From assembly GCA_036403035.1 (NCBI GenBank), contig DASWRT010000427.1, positions 1 to 35,156 on the forward strand: a stretch of 35,156 nucleotides of DNA. The letters are read 5' to 3'. Under the pieces are notes generated by a model that was not told the origin of the DNA, ran no database searches, and worked only from the letters and a program-made list of their open reading frames with translations. Both the position numbers and the translations under genes were made by a program. Shown here in pieces: positions 14,011 to 21,244 of this stretch; position 1 is the stretch's first letter, and the number at the start of each line of letters is the position of its first letter. The stretch is from DASWRT01 sp036403035. GTDB lineage: Bacteria; Pseudomonadota; Alphaproteobacteria; ATCC43930; CGMCC-115725.

Positions 14011-14862
14011 ATGGCCAACTCCTTCCAGGAAGAACTGACCGAACGGTTCGGGCCGACCGCAGAGCAGGACGGTGGCCTGACCGGCGGCGACGTCGGCGAT
14101 CCCGCATTTCTTCATCGCGTCCTGACGCGGCGGACGCATCGGCGCTACGCCGACCGGCCCGTCGAACCTGCCCTGACTGACTTGCTCTGCGCTGCGGCGT
14201 TGTCGGCATCCTCGAAATCCGATTTCCAGCAGGCGTCGATTGTCCGTGTTGCCGACCCGGCGCGGCGTGCAGCCCTTGCCGCGCTCGTGCCGTCGATGCC
14301 GTGGATCGGCGCGGCGCCGCTGTTTCTCGTCTTCTGCGGTGACGCGCGCCGGCTCCAGCGGATCGGCGAGTTGCGCAGCCATCCGCAGGACAACGGCAAT
14401 CTCGAAGGGTTCTTCAACGCGGCGGTCGATGCGGCCCTGGTCATGCAGACCTTCATTCTGGCCGCCGAATCCGCCGGTCTCGGCTGCTGCCCGATCAGCG
14501 TGCTGCGCAACAAGGTCGATGCGGTCGGAGAGATCCTGTCGCTGCCGGAGAAGGTCTTTCCGGTAGCCGGACTCTGCGTCGGCTGGCCCGCGGGTGAGGG
14601 GCACGTCAGCATGCGCCTGCCGCCCGCGGTGACGCTGCATGTCGATCGCTACGACGATTCCGACCTGCCCGCGCAGATCGATCGATACGACCGGATGCGG
14701 GACGCGCGCCATTCGATTCCGCCGGATCAGCAGCGCGCGCCGGAGCGGTTCGGTACGGCCGAGTTTTACGGCTGGTCCGAAGACAAGGCGCGGCAGGCGG
14801 CGATGCCCGAAGGGGCCGCCTTTCCGCCCTGGTTGCGCCGGCAAGGGTTCAGCTTCGACTGA
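14011..14862 (+). CDS. FMN-dependent nitroreductase-family protein (NfsA-like)
   Basis: The 283-residue protein has the FMN-binding start of the nitroreductase fold (LTRRTHRRYADRPVEP, about residues 39-54). The central FFNAAVDAALVMQTFILAAE segment and GLCVGWPAGEG at about 190-200 resemble NfsA-type oxidoreductases. The usual role is NAD(P)H-dependent two-electron reduction of quinones, nitro groups, enones or ring bonds. The C-terminal 70 residues (DRYDDSDLPAQIDRYD onwards) are NfsA-like and contact the second subunit. The ATG at 14011 fits the sigma-54 promoter at 13948. The next gene, 104 bp downstream, encodes an ABC solute receptor and may share the transcript. In this setting it may reduce a ring intermediate. 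The substrate is unknown. Confidence 0.87.
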   Translation: MANSFQEELTERFGPTAEQDGGLTGGDVGDPAFLHRVLTRRTHRRYADRPVEPALTDLLCAAALSASSKSDFQQASIVRVADPARRAALAALVPSMPWIGAAPLFLVFCGDARRLQRIGELRSHPQDNGNLEGFFNAAVDAALVMQTFILAAESAGLGCCPISVLRNKVDAVGEILSLPEKVFPVAGLCVGWPAGEGHVSMRLPPAVTLHVDRYDDSDLPAQIDRYDRMRDARHSIPPDQQRAPERFGTAEFYGWSEDKARQAAMPEGAAFPPWLRRQGFSFD

Positions 14863-14966
14863 CCGCGGCAGTCGGACTGACCGTCCTTCGGTGAAGGCGG
14901 GGCGGACGGGCCGGTCGGCGTTCCGGTCGGTTCGACGACAAGGCAAACAATAAAGAGAGAGGCATC

Positions 14967-15845
14967 ATGTTCGAGAGAAAAGGGTCCATTGAGGTTGGAC
15001 GGCGTCGCCTGCTGCGCGGGACAGCCATGTTTGCGGCCGGCTTCGCAATGGCTGCGGCGCTTGTCGGTGCGACCGGCGCGCCGGCGTGGAGCGCATCGCT
15101 CGCCGAGATCAAGCAGCGCGGCTACATGACCGTCGCGACCGAAGACGACTTCCGGCCGTTCGAGTTCATGAAGGACGGCAAGCCGACCGGCTTCGACAAC
15201 GAACTGCTCGAAAAACTACGCAAGGTCTCGCCGGTCGAGATCCGGCAGGAGATGATTCCCTGGACCGGTCTCCTTGCCGGCGTCAGCACCGGCAAATACG
15301 ACCTCGCGCTCACGGCCGCGCTGATGACCAAGGAACGTCAACAGTCGCTCGACTTCACGATGCCGATCGCCGAGGCGACGGACTATTACATGAAGCGCAA
15401 GGGCGACAAGAAGATCCAAACGATCAAGGATTTGAGCGGCCGTCCCTTGGGCGTACAGGCCGGCAGCGCGATGCTTGCGCAATTGCCGCAGCTCGAGGAC
15501 ATGCTGGCGAAGCTGGGCGGCAAGATGGGACAGGTCATCCAGTACACCTCTTATCCGGAGGCGTACCAGGATCTGGCGATCGGCCGCACCGACTACGTGG
15601 TCAATACGGTGATCAACCTGCAGACGGTCGTGCAGGAAAAACCGAACGTCTTCGAGCTCGGCGAACCGGTATCGGAAAAAACCTACATCGGCTGGGCGGT
15701 CAAGAAGGGCAATACCGATCTGGTGGACTTCCTGAACAAGTTCCTCGCTCAGGAACGCGAGAACGGCGAAATGTCGGCATTGCAGAAGAAGTGGTTCGGC
15801 CAGTCGTTCGACGACATGCCGACTTCCTGGGAAGCCAAGAGCTGA
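14967..15845 (+). CDS. Family 3 solute-binding protein of a polar amino acid-type ABC importer
   Basis: The 292-residue protein is a periplasmic receptor. It has a twin-arginine-like signal (GRRRLLRGTAMFAAGFAMAAA, with RRR at 12-14) cut near AWSA-SL. The mature part begins like GlnH/HisJ proteins (LAEIKQRGYMTVATEDDFRP) and carries the GFDNELLEKL and DLALTAALMTKERQQSLDF motifs. AAAGAGAGAGG precedes the ATG. Two permease genes and one ATPase gene follow in the same direction and complete the importer. Family 3 proteins bind amino acids, opines and other small zwitterions. The flanking catabolic genes suggest that it brings in the pathway substrate or an intermediate. Confidence 0.93.
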   Translation: MFERKGSIEVGRRRLLRGTAMFAAGFAMAAALVGATGAPAWSASLAEIKQRGYMTVATEDDFRPFEFMKDGKPTGFDNELLEKLRKVSPVEIRQEMIPWTGLLAGVSTGKYDLALTAALMTKERQQSLDFTMPIAEATDYYMKRKGDKKIQTIKDLSGRPLGVQAGSAMLAQLPQLEDMLAKLGGKMGQVIQYTSYPEAYQDLAIGRTDYVVNTVINLQTVVQEKPNVFELGEPVSEKTYIGWAVKKGNTDLVDFLNKFLAQERENGEMSALQKKWFGQSFDDMPTSWEAKS

Positions 15846-15885
15846 TCTGGGTTGCCGCCGGCAATGGACGTCGCGGGACGCAGCC

Positions 15886-16530
15886 GTGACATGGGCTGAC
15901 CTGCTTGCGCTGGTCCAGGGAGCGACGGTGACGGTGTCGCTGTCGCTCCTCGGGATCGCCTTCGGCGTGCCGCTCGGCCTCGGGCTGGCGCTGCTCCGCT
16001 GGGCGCGCGTGCCCGGCGTGGCGCCGGTCCTCGCGGCCTATGTCAGCGTTACCCGCGCCACGCCGGCTGTCACGCTCGGCCTGCTGATCTTTTTCGCCCT
16101 GCCGAGCATGGGCATCGAGATCGGTCCGATACCGGCGGCGATCCTTACCCTGGCGCTCAATACGGCGTCGTTCAATTGCGAGATCTGGCGCAGTGCGCTG
16201 CTCAATTTCCCGCGCGACCAGCTCGAGGCGGCGGTGTCGGTCGGAATGACGGCCGGGCTGCGCTTCCGGCGGATCATCCTGCCGCAGATCGTGCGCACCT
16301 GCCTGCCGGCGCTGGTGAGCGAGATGACGCTTCTGATCAAGTCGAGCCCGGCGATCGCGGTGCTCGGCGTCGTGGACATCACGCGGGCGGCGGTGCGCAT
16401 CGGCGCCGAGACCTATGATCCGCTGCCCCCGTTCTTGACGGCCCTTGTCCTGTACAGCCTGATCGTCTTCGTGTTCGTCACCGCGCAGCGGCGGCTGGAG
16501 CGGCGTCAGCTCGCGGGAGCGCTCGCATGA
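15886..16530 (+). CDS. Polar amino acid-type ABC permease, subunit 1
   Basis: The 214-residue inner-membrane protein has the HisM/GlnP permease core with about five helices. The EAA-loop region (QLEAAVSVGMTAGLRFRRI, about 112-130) binds the ATPase. The start is GTG at 15886; the ATG at 15891 is out of frame. It lies 40 bp after the solute-binding protein gene, and its stop overlaps the next permease start as ATGA. Confidence 0.92.
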   Translation: MTWADLLALVQGATVTVSLSLLGIAFGVPLGLGLALLRWARVPGVAPVLAAYVSVTRATPAVTLGLLIFFALPSMGIEIGPIPAAILTLALNTASFNCEIWRSALLNFPRDQLEAAVSVGMTAGLRFRRIILPQIVRTCLPALVSEMTLLIKSSPAIAVLGVVDITRAAVRIGAETYDPLPPFLTALVLYSLIVFVFVTAQRRLERRQLAGALA

Positions 16531-17183
16531 TCCACGATTTCGCCATCGTATGGGATCACCGCGACCGCTTTCTCGACGGTTTCGTCAATACCGTCTGGAT
16601 GTGCATCGCTGCCTCGATCGGCGCGCTCGTTCTGGGGGCGGTCCTCGCGATAATCCTGATGGCCCGGCGGCGCTGGCTCGCGAAGAGCGCCCAGGCGCTC
16701 GTCGACGCGATGCGGTGCGTGCCGTTCCTGCTTTTTGCTTACGTCATCTATTATGGGCTGCCGTCGCTCGGGATTCGGCTCGACAATTGGACTACCGGCG
16801 TCGCCGCGCTCACGCTCTACAACTCCGCCTACATGGCCGAGCTGCTTCGCGCCGCGTGGACCGGCTTGCCGCGCGACATGATCGAGGCCGGGCAGGCGTT
16901 CGGTTTCGTCGGCTTCGGGCTCTTCCGCCGCATCATCCTCTGGCCGGTCGTGTTCGCCGCGACGCCGATATTCGGGAACCAGATGATCCAGATCATCAAG
17001 GACTCGGCGTTCCTGACGATCATCGCCGTGCCGGAACTGACCCACGAGGCGAGTTCGGTGCAATCGACCTATTACATCCCCTTCGCGGCGTTCATCGCCG
17101 CCGTCCTCCTCTATTGGTCGCTGTGCATGGTGGTGGAAATGGGCGTGCTGGCGATCGGGCGCGTTGCGGACGTGCGGCGATGA
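16527..17183 (+). CDS. Polar amino acid-type ABC permease, subunit 2
   Basis: The 218-residue protein is the second membrane subunit. It shows the same fold, with an EAA-like loop (DMIEAGQAFGFVGFGLFRRI, about 117-136) and conserved GNQMIQIIKDSAFLTIIAV near 150-168. The ATG overlaps the preceding stop. Its own stop overlaps the ATPase gene start (ATGA), so the permeases and ATPase are translationally coupled. Confidence 0.93.
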   Translation: MIHDFAIVWDHRDRFLDGFVNTVWMCIAASIGALVLGAVLAIILMARRRWLAKSAQALVDAMRCVPFLLFAYVIYYGLPSLGIRLDNWTTGVAALTLYNSAYMAELLRAAWTGLPRDMIEAGQAFGFVGFGLFRRIILWPVVFAATPIFGNQMIQIIKDSAFLTIIAVPELTHEASSVQSTYYIPFAAFIAAVLLYWSLCMVVEMGVLAIGRVADVRR

Positions 17184-18022
17184 CGGCGGACGCAAATATC
17201 GCGGCCGGCGTCGGGGGTGGGGCGGGGAGGCCGGTTCTCGATGTGCGCGACGTCTGCAAGAGCTTCGGACCGCTGACCGTCCTCTCCGACGTCAGCCTCA
17301 CCGTGGCGCGCGGCGAGACGGTGTGCGTCCTCGGCCCTTCGGGCTCGGGGAAGTCCACCCTGCTGCGCTGCGTCAACTGGCTGGAGCCGCCGGATTCCGG
17401 CGCGATATTCCTCGACGGCGAGCGTATCGGCATGCGTCCCGGCGGGCACGTCGCGATGCGCGACCGCGAGCTGGCGCGGGTGCGAACGCGGATCGGGATG
17501 GTGTTCCAGCACTTTGCGCTCTGGCCGCACCTCACCGTGCTGCAAAACGTGATGGAGGCGCCGATTCATGTGCAACGGCGTCCGCGCGCCGAGATCCGCG
17601 ACGAGGCGGAAACCCTGCTCGCCAAAGTCGGGCTGCTCGACAAGAAGGACGCGTTCCCGGCACGCCTCTCGGGCGGACAGAAGCAGCGCGTCGGCATCGC
17701 CCGCGCGCTCGCGATGCGGCCTACCCTGATGCTGTTCGACGAGCCGACGAGCGCGCTGGACCCGGAACTGGTCGGCGAAGTGCTCGCCGTCATGAAATCG
17801 CTGGCGCGCGACGGGATGACGATGGTGGTCGTGACGCACGAGATGGGCTTCGCCCGCGAGGCCGCGTCGCGCATCGTCTTCGTCGACCACGGACGCATCA
17901 TTGAGACGGACAGCCCGGAACGGTTCTTCACCGCCCCGTCCTCGGAGCGCGCACGCCAATTCCTGCAGCGTTACACCGGCACGGCGCAGCCCACTGCCGG
18001 TGCCGTGCCGGCTTTCGCCTGA
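17180..18022 (+). CDS. Polar amino acid-type ABC importer ATPase
   Basis: The 280-residue ATPase has Walker A GPSGSGKST (52-60), the Q-loop MVFQHFALWPH, the signature LSGGQKQR, Walker B LMLFDEPTSALD and the switch His in VVVTHEM, all intact. It energises the two permeases upstream. The N-terminal 17 residues are a Gly/Ala extension. The DUF1989 gene begins 14 bp later on the same strand, so import and catabolism are probably one operon. Confidence 0.95.
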   Translation: MTADANIAAGVGGGAGRPVLDVRDVCKSFGPLTVLSDVSLTVARGETVCVLGPSGSGKSTLLRCVNWLEPPDSGAIFLDGERIGMRPGGHVAMRDRELARVRTRIGMVFQHFALWPHLTVLQNVMEAPIHVQRRPRAEIRDEAETLLAKVGLLDKKDAFPARLSGGQKQRVGIARALAMRPTLMLFDEPTSALDPELVGEVLAVMKSLARDGMTMVVVTHEMGFAREAASRIVFVDHGRIIETDSPERFFTAPSSERARQFLQRYTGTAQPTAGAVPAFA

Positions 18023-18036
18023 TCGGAGCCACGGCC

Positions 18037-18660
18037 ATGGAACAGTCGCCCGCCGACATCCTGTTGGACGAAGTCGTGCCGGCCGGACGGCCATGGGGGC
18101 ATATCGTCCGCCGTGGCGAGCATCTCCGGCTCGTCGATCTGGAAGGGCAGCAGGCGGTCGACTTTCTGTGCTACGACGCCGCCGACCCCACCGACCGCTA
18201 CTCCGCGACCAATACGATCAAGGTAGCGGGCCGGATCTTCATCGGGACCGGCAGCATCCTCTATTCCGATCTCGGGCACGCGCTGTTCACCGTCGTCGAG
18301 GACACGGTCGGCCGGCACGACACGATCATCGGATGCTGCAGCGAGGCGAACAACTTCCTGCGCTACGGCGTGCGCGACACGCCGAGCTGCTACGCCAATT
18401 TCACCGAGATCCTGGCGCGCTTCGGGCTCGACCGGACCGCGATCGTCGCCAACGTCAATTTCTTCATGAACGTGCCTGTCGACAGCAGCGGCGAGGTATT
18501 GGTCGCCGACGGACATTCCGTCCCGGGGAGCTACGTCGAGCTGCGGGCCGAGCGGGACGTCGTCGCCGTGCTGTCGAACTGCCCGCAGATGCACAACCCG
18601 TGCAACGGGTTTCGGCCGACGCCTATCCGCGCGATCATCCGCCGTCCGCGCACGGCATAA
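18037..18660 (+). CDS. DUF1989 (urea-carboxylase-associated) protein, copy 2
   Basis: The 207-residue protein is a paralogue of the product of 6151-6810, with roughly half of the residues identical by eye. The motifs are VDLEGQQAVDFLC (33-45), GRHDT (92-96), Cys100-Cys101, NVNFFMNVPV (139-148) and NCPQMHNPC (181-189). A notable difference lies before GRHD, where copy 1 has Cys (DTCGRHD) and copy 2 has Val (DTVGRHD). In guanidine degraders two DUF1989 proteins (CgdA and CgdB) act as one heteromeric carboxyguanidine deiminase. The two copies here may likewise form a heteromer although they lie in different operons. It directly follows the ABC importer ATPase gene and precedes the RidA-like gene. 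The substrate is unproven. Confidence 0.88.
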   Translation: MEQSPADILLDEVVPAGRPWGHIVRRGEHLRLVDLEGQQAVDFLCYDAADPTDRYSATNTIKVAGRIFIGTGSILYSDLGHALFTVVEDTVGRHDTIIGCCSEANNFLRYGVRDTPSCYANFTEILARFGLDRTAIVANVNFFMNVPVDSSGEVLVADGHSVPGSYVELRAERDVVAVLSNCPQMHNPCNGFRPTPIRAIIRRPRTA

Positions 18661-18688
18661 AAAATCGCATCTTCGAAGGAGATCCATC

Positions 18689-19084
18689 GTGACCGCACCG
18701 GTCTTCCATATGATCCCGGACGCACCGAAGCCGGTCGCGCCCTATAGTCATGTCGTCGAGGTCGATGGCTGGCTCTTCGTCACCGGCCAGCTCGCGACCG
18801 ATCCGGAAGACGATTCGCGGCCGATCCCGGACGGGATCGAGGCACAGACCCACAAGGTCATGGACAATCTGAAGCGCGCCCTTGCCGGGGCGAGCGCCGG
18901 CCTCGAAAACGTCGTCTGCGTCCGGATCTTCCTGACCGACTTCGAGCGGGACTACGCGACGATGAACGGGATCTATGCGAGCTACTTCCGCCCGGACCGG
19001 CTGCCGGCGCGGACGACCGTGGGCGTCACGCATCTGGCGCGCGGCGGGATCATCGAAATCGACATGATCGCTCGCCGCGCCTGA
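18689..19084 (+). CDS. RidA/YjgF/Rid-family protein
   Basis: The 131-residue protein has the chorismate-mutase-like Rid fold. It keeps the catalytic Arg (Arg108 in LPARTTV) and the Glu near the C-terminus (Glu123 in IEIDMIA), which mark imine/enamine deaminase activity. Rid enzymes hydrolyse 2-aminoacrylate-type or other enamine intermediates to keto acids and ammonia; RutC does this kind of job in pyrimidine breakdown. The GTG start at 18689 follows AAGGAG. The gene ends five bases from the convergent allophanate hydrolase gene. Its place after DUF1989 suggests that it clears an imine made in the pathway. Confidence 0.92.
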   Translation: MTAPVFHMIPDAPKPVAPYSHVVEVDGWLFVTGQLATDPEDDSRPIPDGIEAQTHKVMDNLKRALAGASAGLENVVCVRIFLTDFERDYATMNGIYASYFRPDRLPARTTVGVTHLARGGIIEIDMIARRA

Positions 19085-19089
19085 ACCCG

Positions 19090-20946
19090 TCAGGTGCAGG
19101 ATTTGCGGTAGGCGCGCCAGCCGCCGAATGCGGTGATGTCGCTGGCTCCTGCGCCGTCCGCAATCGCCCGCGCTTCGCAAAGGAAGCCCTTCACGGCGCT
19201 GCCGTCCTCCAGATCGATCGTACCGAGGCAAAGCGGCGGCGCGATTCCGGCGAGAAAAGCGCCGACCGCGGGTGAGGGCATGTCCCAGATCTCGACTTCG
19301 ATTGCGGCGCCGGCGCCATCGTCGGCGGTGCGGACGAGGCCGGGCCTCTTCCCGTCCGGAAGCGCGTAGAGCCGATAGGACGGCGCGGTCCGAGCCGCCT
19401 GGCGCAGCCGTGCGCCCAGTGCCACCAGTTCACGATTGAGCGGCTGCCCCGAGAGGTGCGCACCGACCACGGCGAGCGGCACGGCCGGGTAACCCGTCGC
19501 CGCTGTGGCGGCTGTCTCGTCTGCGTGCGGCGTCAGCGTCGTTCCGGTGGCGCCGAGCATGAGCCTCGTCCGCGCATGGAAGGCGGCCCCGACCGCCGCG
19601 AGCAGCGGGTCGTGGAACGCGGGCGCGAGCAGCGTCACGCCGGCCGGCAGGCCGTTACGCTGAATCCCGTTCGGCACCGCCAGCGCGCTCAGGTCGAGCA
19701 GGTTCGTGAAGTTGGTGTAGCGGCCGAGATTGCTGTTGAGGGCGATCGGCTGCGCCTCGACCTCGTCGACGCGGTAGATCGTGCCGGACGTCGGCACCAG
19801 CAGCAGGTCGATCTCGCGCCAGACCGGCTCGATCCGCTGTCGGAGGTCGGCAAGGCGGTACTGGCCTTTGAACGCCTCGATCGCCGACATCGCCGCGCCG
19901 CCCTCGACGATGCGGCGCGTCACCGGATGCAGGATCTCCGGGCGTTCGGCCAGGATGTCGGCGATTGCGGCTGTGCGCTCGGCGACCCAGGGGCCATCGT
20001 AGAGCAGCGCTGCAACCTCCAGGAACGGGGCGAAATCGACCGTCACGGCGTGGCCCCCGATCGCCTCCAGCCGCGCGACCGCGGCGTCGAAGAGCCGCGC
20101 CGCGTCGCCGTTGCCGAAGAAGTCGAGCTGATCCGGCCGTGGCACGCCGAAAGCGAACCGCGGCGGCAACGATCCCATGGCCGCGAAGCCGGCGGGCGCG
20201 GCGCGGGAATAGCCGTCCTCGGCGTCGAGGCCGCGCGCCGCGTCGAGCACGGCGGCCGCGTCGGCGACGGTGAGCGCAAAGACGGAGACGCAGTCGAGCG
20301 AGCGGCACGCCGGGACGACGCCGCGCGTGCTCAGCAGGCCGCGCGTCGGCTTGAGGCCGACGACGTTGTTGAAGCCCGCGGGCACCCGGCCCGATCCCGC
20401 CGTATCGGTGCCGAGGGCGAAGCCGACGAGGCCGGCGGCGACGGCGACTGCCGAGCCTGAACTGGAGCCGCCGGGGATGTAGGCCGGATCGAACGGGTTG
20501 CGCGGCACGCCGTACGGCGAGCGCACGCCGACGAGGCCGGTCGCGAACTGGTCGAGATTGGTCTTGCCGACGAACAGCGCGCCCGCCGCGAGCAGTCGCT
20601 CGACTACCGGCGCCGACCGCTCGGGCGTATAGGCGAAGCCGGGGCAGGCGGCGGTCGTCGGAAATCCTGCGACGTCGATATTGTCCTTCACGGCGAAGGG
20701 AATGCCGTAGAGCGGCATGGATGCGGCGAGGCCGGCGGTGTCGGTCGCTGCCGCGCGCCGCCGTTCCAGCGCCGCCGCTTGCTCCAGCAGGATTTCGGCC
20801 GGGACACGCGAGATCCAGACCCGGTCGTCGCCGGCTTCCCCGATCCGCGACAGCACCTCGCCGATCACCGATGCCGGCGTCGCGTCGCCGGTGTCGTAGG
20901 CGAGGCGGAGACTGCGGAAATCGAGGCTGAGCGGCATCATCGGCAC
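19090..20946 (-). CDS. atzF: Allophanate hydrolase (AtzF-like)
   Basis: The 618-residue protein is an amidase-signature enzyme with the C-terminal domain of allophanate hydrolases. Allophanate is cleaved to two ammonia and, through N-carboxycarbamate, CO2. The Ser-cisSer-Lys triad is Lys87 (FAVKDN), Ser161 (GGSSSGS) and Ser185 (DTAGSGRVP), with the expected spacing of 24 residues between the serines. The amidase domain runs to about residue 460, and the decarboxylating C-terminal domain covers about 485-618 (LAVVGAHLSGQPLNREL onwards). The GTG at 20944-20946 has GGAG five bases upstream; an ATG two codons later is possible. A sigma-54-type promoter lies 46 bases upstream. It is separate from the atzGEH-like operon that faces the other way. 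Confidence 0.93.
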   Translation of the reverse strand: MPMMPLSLDFRSLRLAYDTGDATPASVIGEVLSRIGEAGDDRVWISRVPAEILLEQAAALERRRAAATDTAGLAASMPLYGIPFAVKDNIDVAGFPTTAACPGFAYTPERSAPVVERLLAAGALFVGKTNLDQFATGLVGVRSPYGVPRNPFDPAYIPGGSSSGSAVAVAAGLVGFALGTDTAGSGRVPAGFNNVVGLKPTRGLLSTRGVVPACRSLDCVSVFALTVADAAAVLDAARGLDAEDGYSRAAPAGFAAMGSLPPRFAFGVPRPDQLDFFGNGDAARLFDAAVARLEAIGGHAVTVDFAPFLEVAALLYDGPWVAERTAAIADILAERPEILHPVTRRIVEGGAAMSAIEAFKGQYRLADLRQRIEPVWREIDLLLVPTSGTIYRVDEVEAQPIALNSNLGRYTNFTNLLDLSALAVPNGIQRNGLPAGVTLLAPAFHDPLLAAVGAAFHARTRLMLGATGTTLTPHADETAATAATGYPAVPLAVVGAHLSGQPLNRELVALGARLRQAARTAPSYRLYALPDGKRPGLVRTADDGAGAAIEVEIWDMPSPAVGAFLAGIAPPLCLGTIDLEDGSAVKGFLCEARAIADGAGASDITAFGGWRAYRKSCT

Positions 20947-20991
20947 GTGTTCTCCAACAGCGCCGCCGATCGGCGGTGCCGGGCGCTCCCA

Positions 20992-21007
20992 TGCAAATCC
21001 GCCGCCA
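20992..21007 (-). promoter_or_regulatory. Sigma-54-type promoter for the allophanate hydrolase gene
   Basis: The minus strand reads TGGCGGCGGATTTGCA. The TGGC and TTGCA elements and their spacing match sigma-54 promoters; the three bases after TGGC differ from the consensus. The predicted transcript start is near 20981, about 35 bases before the start codon. Confidence 0.65.
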
Positions 21008-21081
21008 CGGCCGATGTCGGGCGGTTCGCCGCAACGTTCCGCGCAGCATCCAGCCGTTCAATGCAGCCTGGCGAAAAATTA

Positions 21082-21107
21082 GGCGACAAGCGCCGCAGTT
21101 CGTCGCC
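21082..21107. promoter_or_regulatory. Inverted repeat GGCGAC-N14-GTCGCC between divergent sigma-54 promoters
   Basis: GGCGAC at 21082-21087 and GTCGCC at 21102-21107 form an inverted repeat with a 14-bp spacer. It is about 31 bp upstream of the rightward -24 element and about 75 bp upstream of the leftward one. It may be an activator or regulator site; chance is possible in GC-rich DNA. Confidence 0.35.
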
Positions 21108-21137
21108 GGCCATGGCAAGGCACGGAGCATGACGGGC

Positions 21138-21153
21138 TGGCACGGCCATTGCA
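21138..21153 (+). promoter_or_regulatory. Sigma-54 (RpoN) -24/-12 promoter for the peptide-type ABC operon
   Basis: TGGCACGGCCATTGCA matches the consensus TGGCACG-N4-TTGCW at every fixed position. The transcript should start near 21164 and leave a leader of about 80 bases before the ATG at 21245. Confidence 0.88.
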
Positions 21154-21199
21154 GCGGTCGCAACTGGCAAGAAGCTCGCTGAAGCGGGCGGCAAAAACG

Positions 21200-21231
21200 T
21201 TGCGAACAGGGCAAGTTGCGAACAGGGCAAG
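21200..21231. repeat. Perfect 16-bp tandem repeat in the ABC operon leader
   Basis: TTGCGAACAGGGCAAG occurs twice head to tail at 21200-21215 and 21216-21231. It lies in the predicted untranslated leader, just before the GGGAG ribosome binding site of the solute-binding protein gene. Confidence 0.8.
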
Positions 21232-21244
21232 ACGGGAGCGGGGG

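Noticed and set aside
19085..19089. A terminator between the convergent RidA and allophanate hydrolase genes
   Set aside because: Only five bases separate the stop codons, and no hairpin with a T tract was found.
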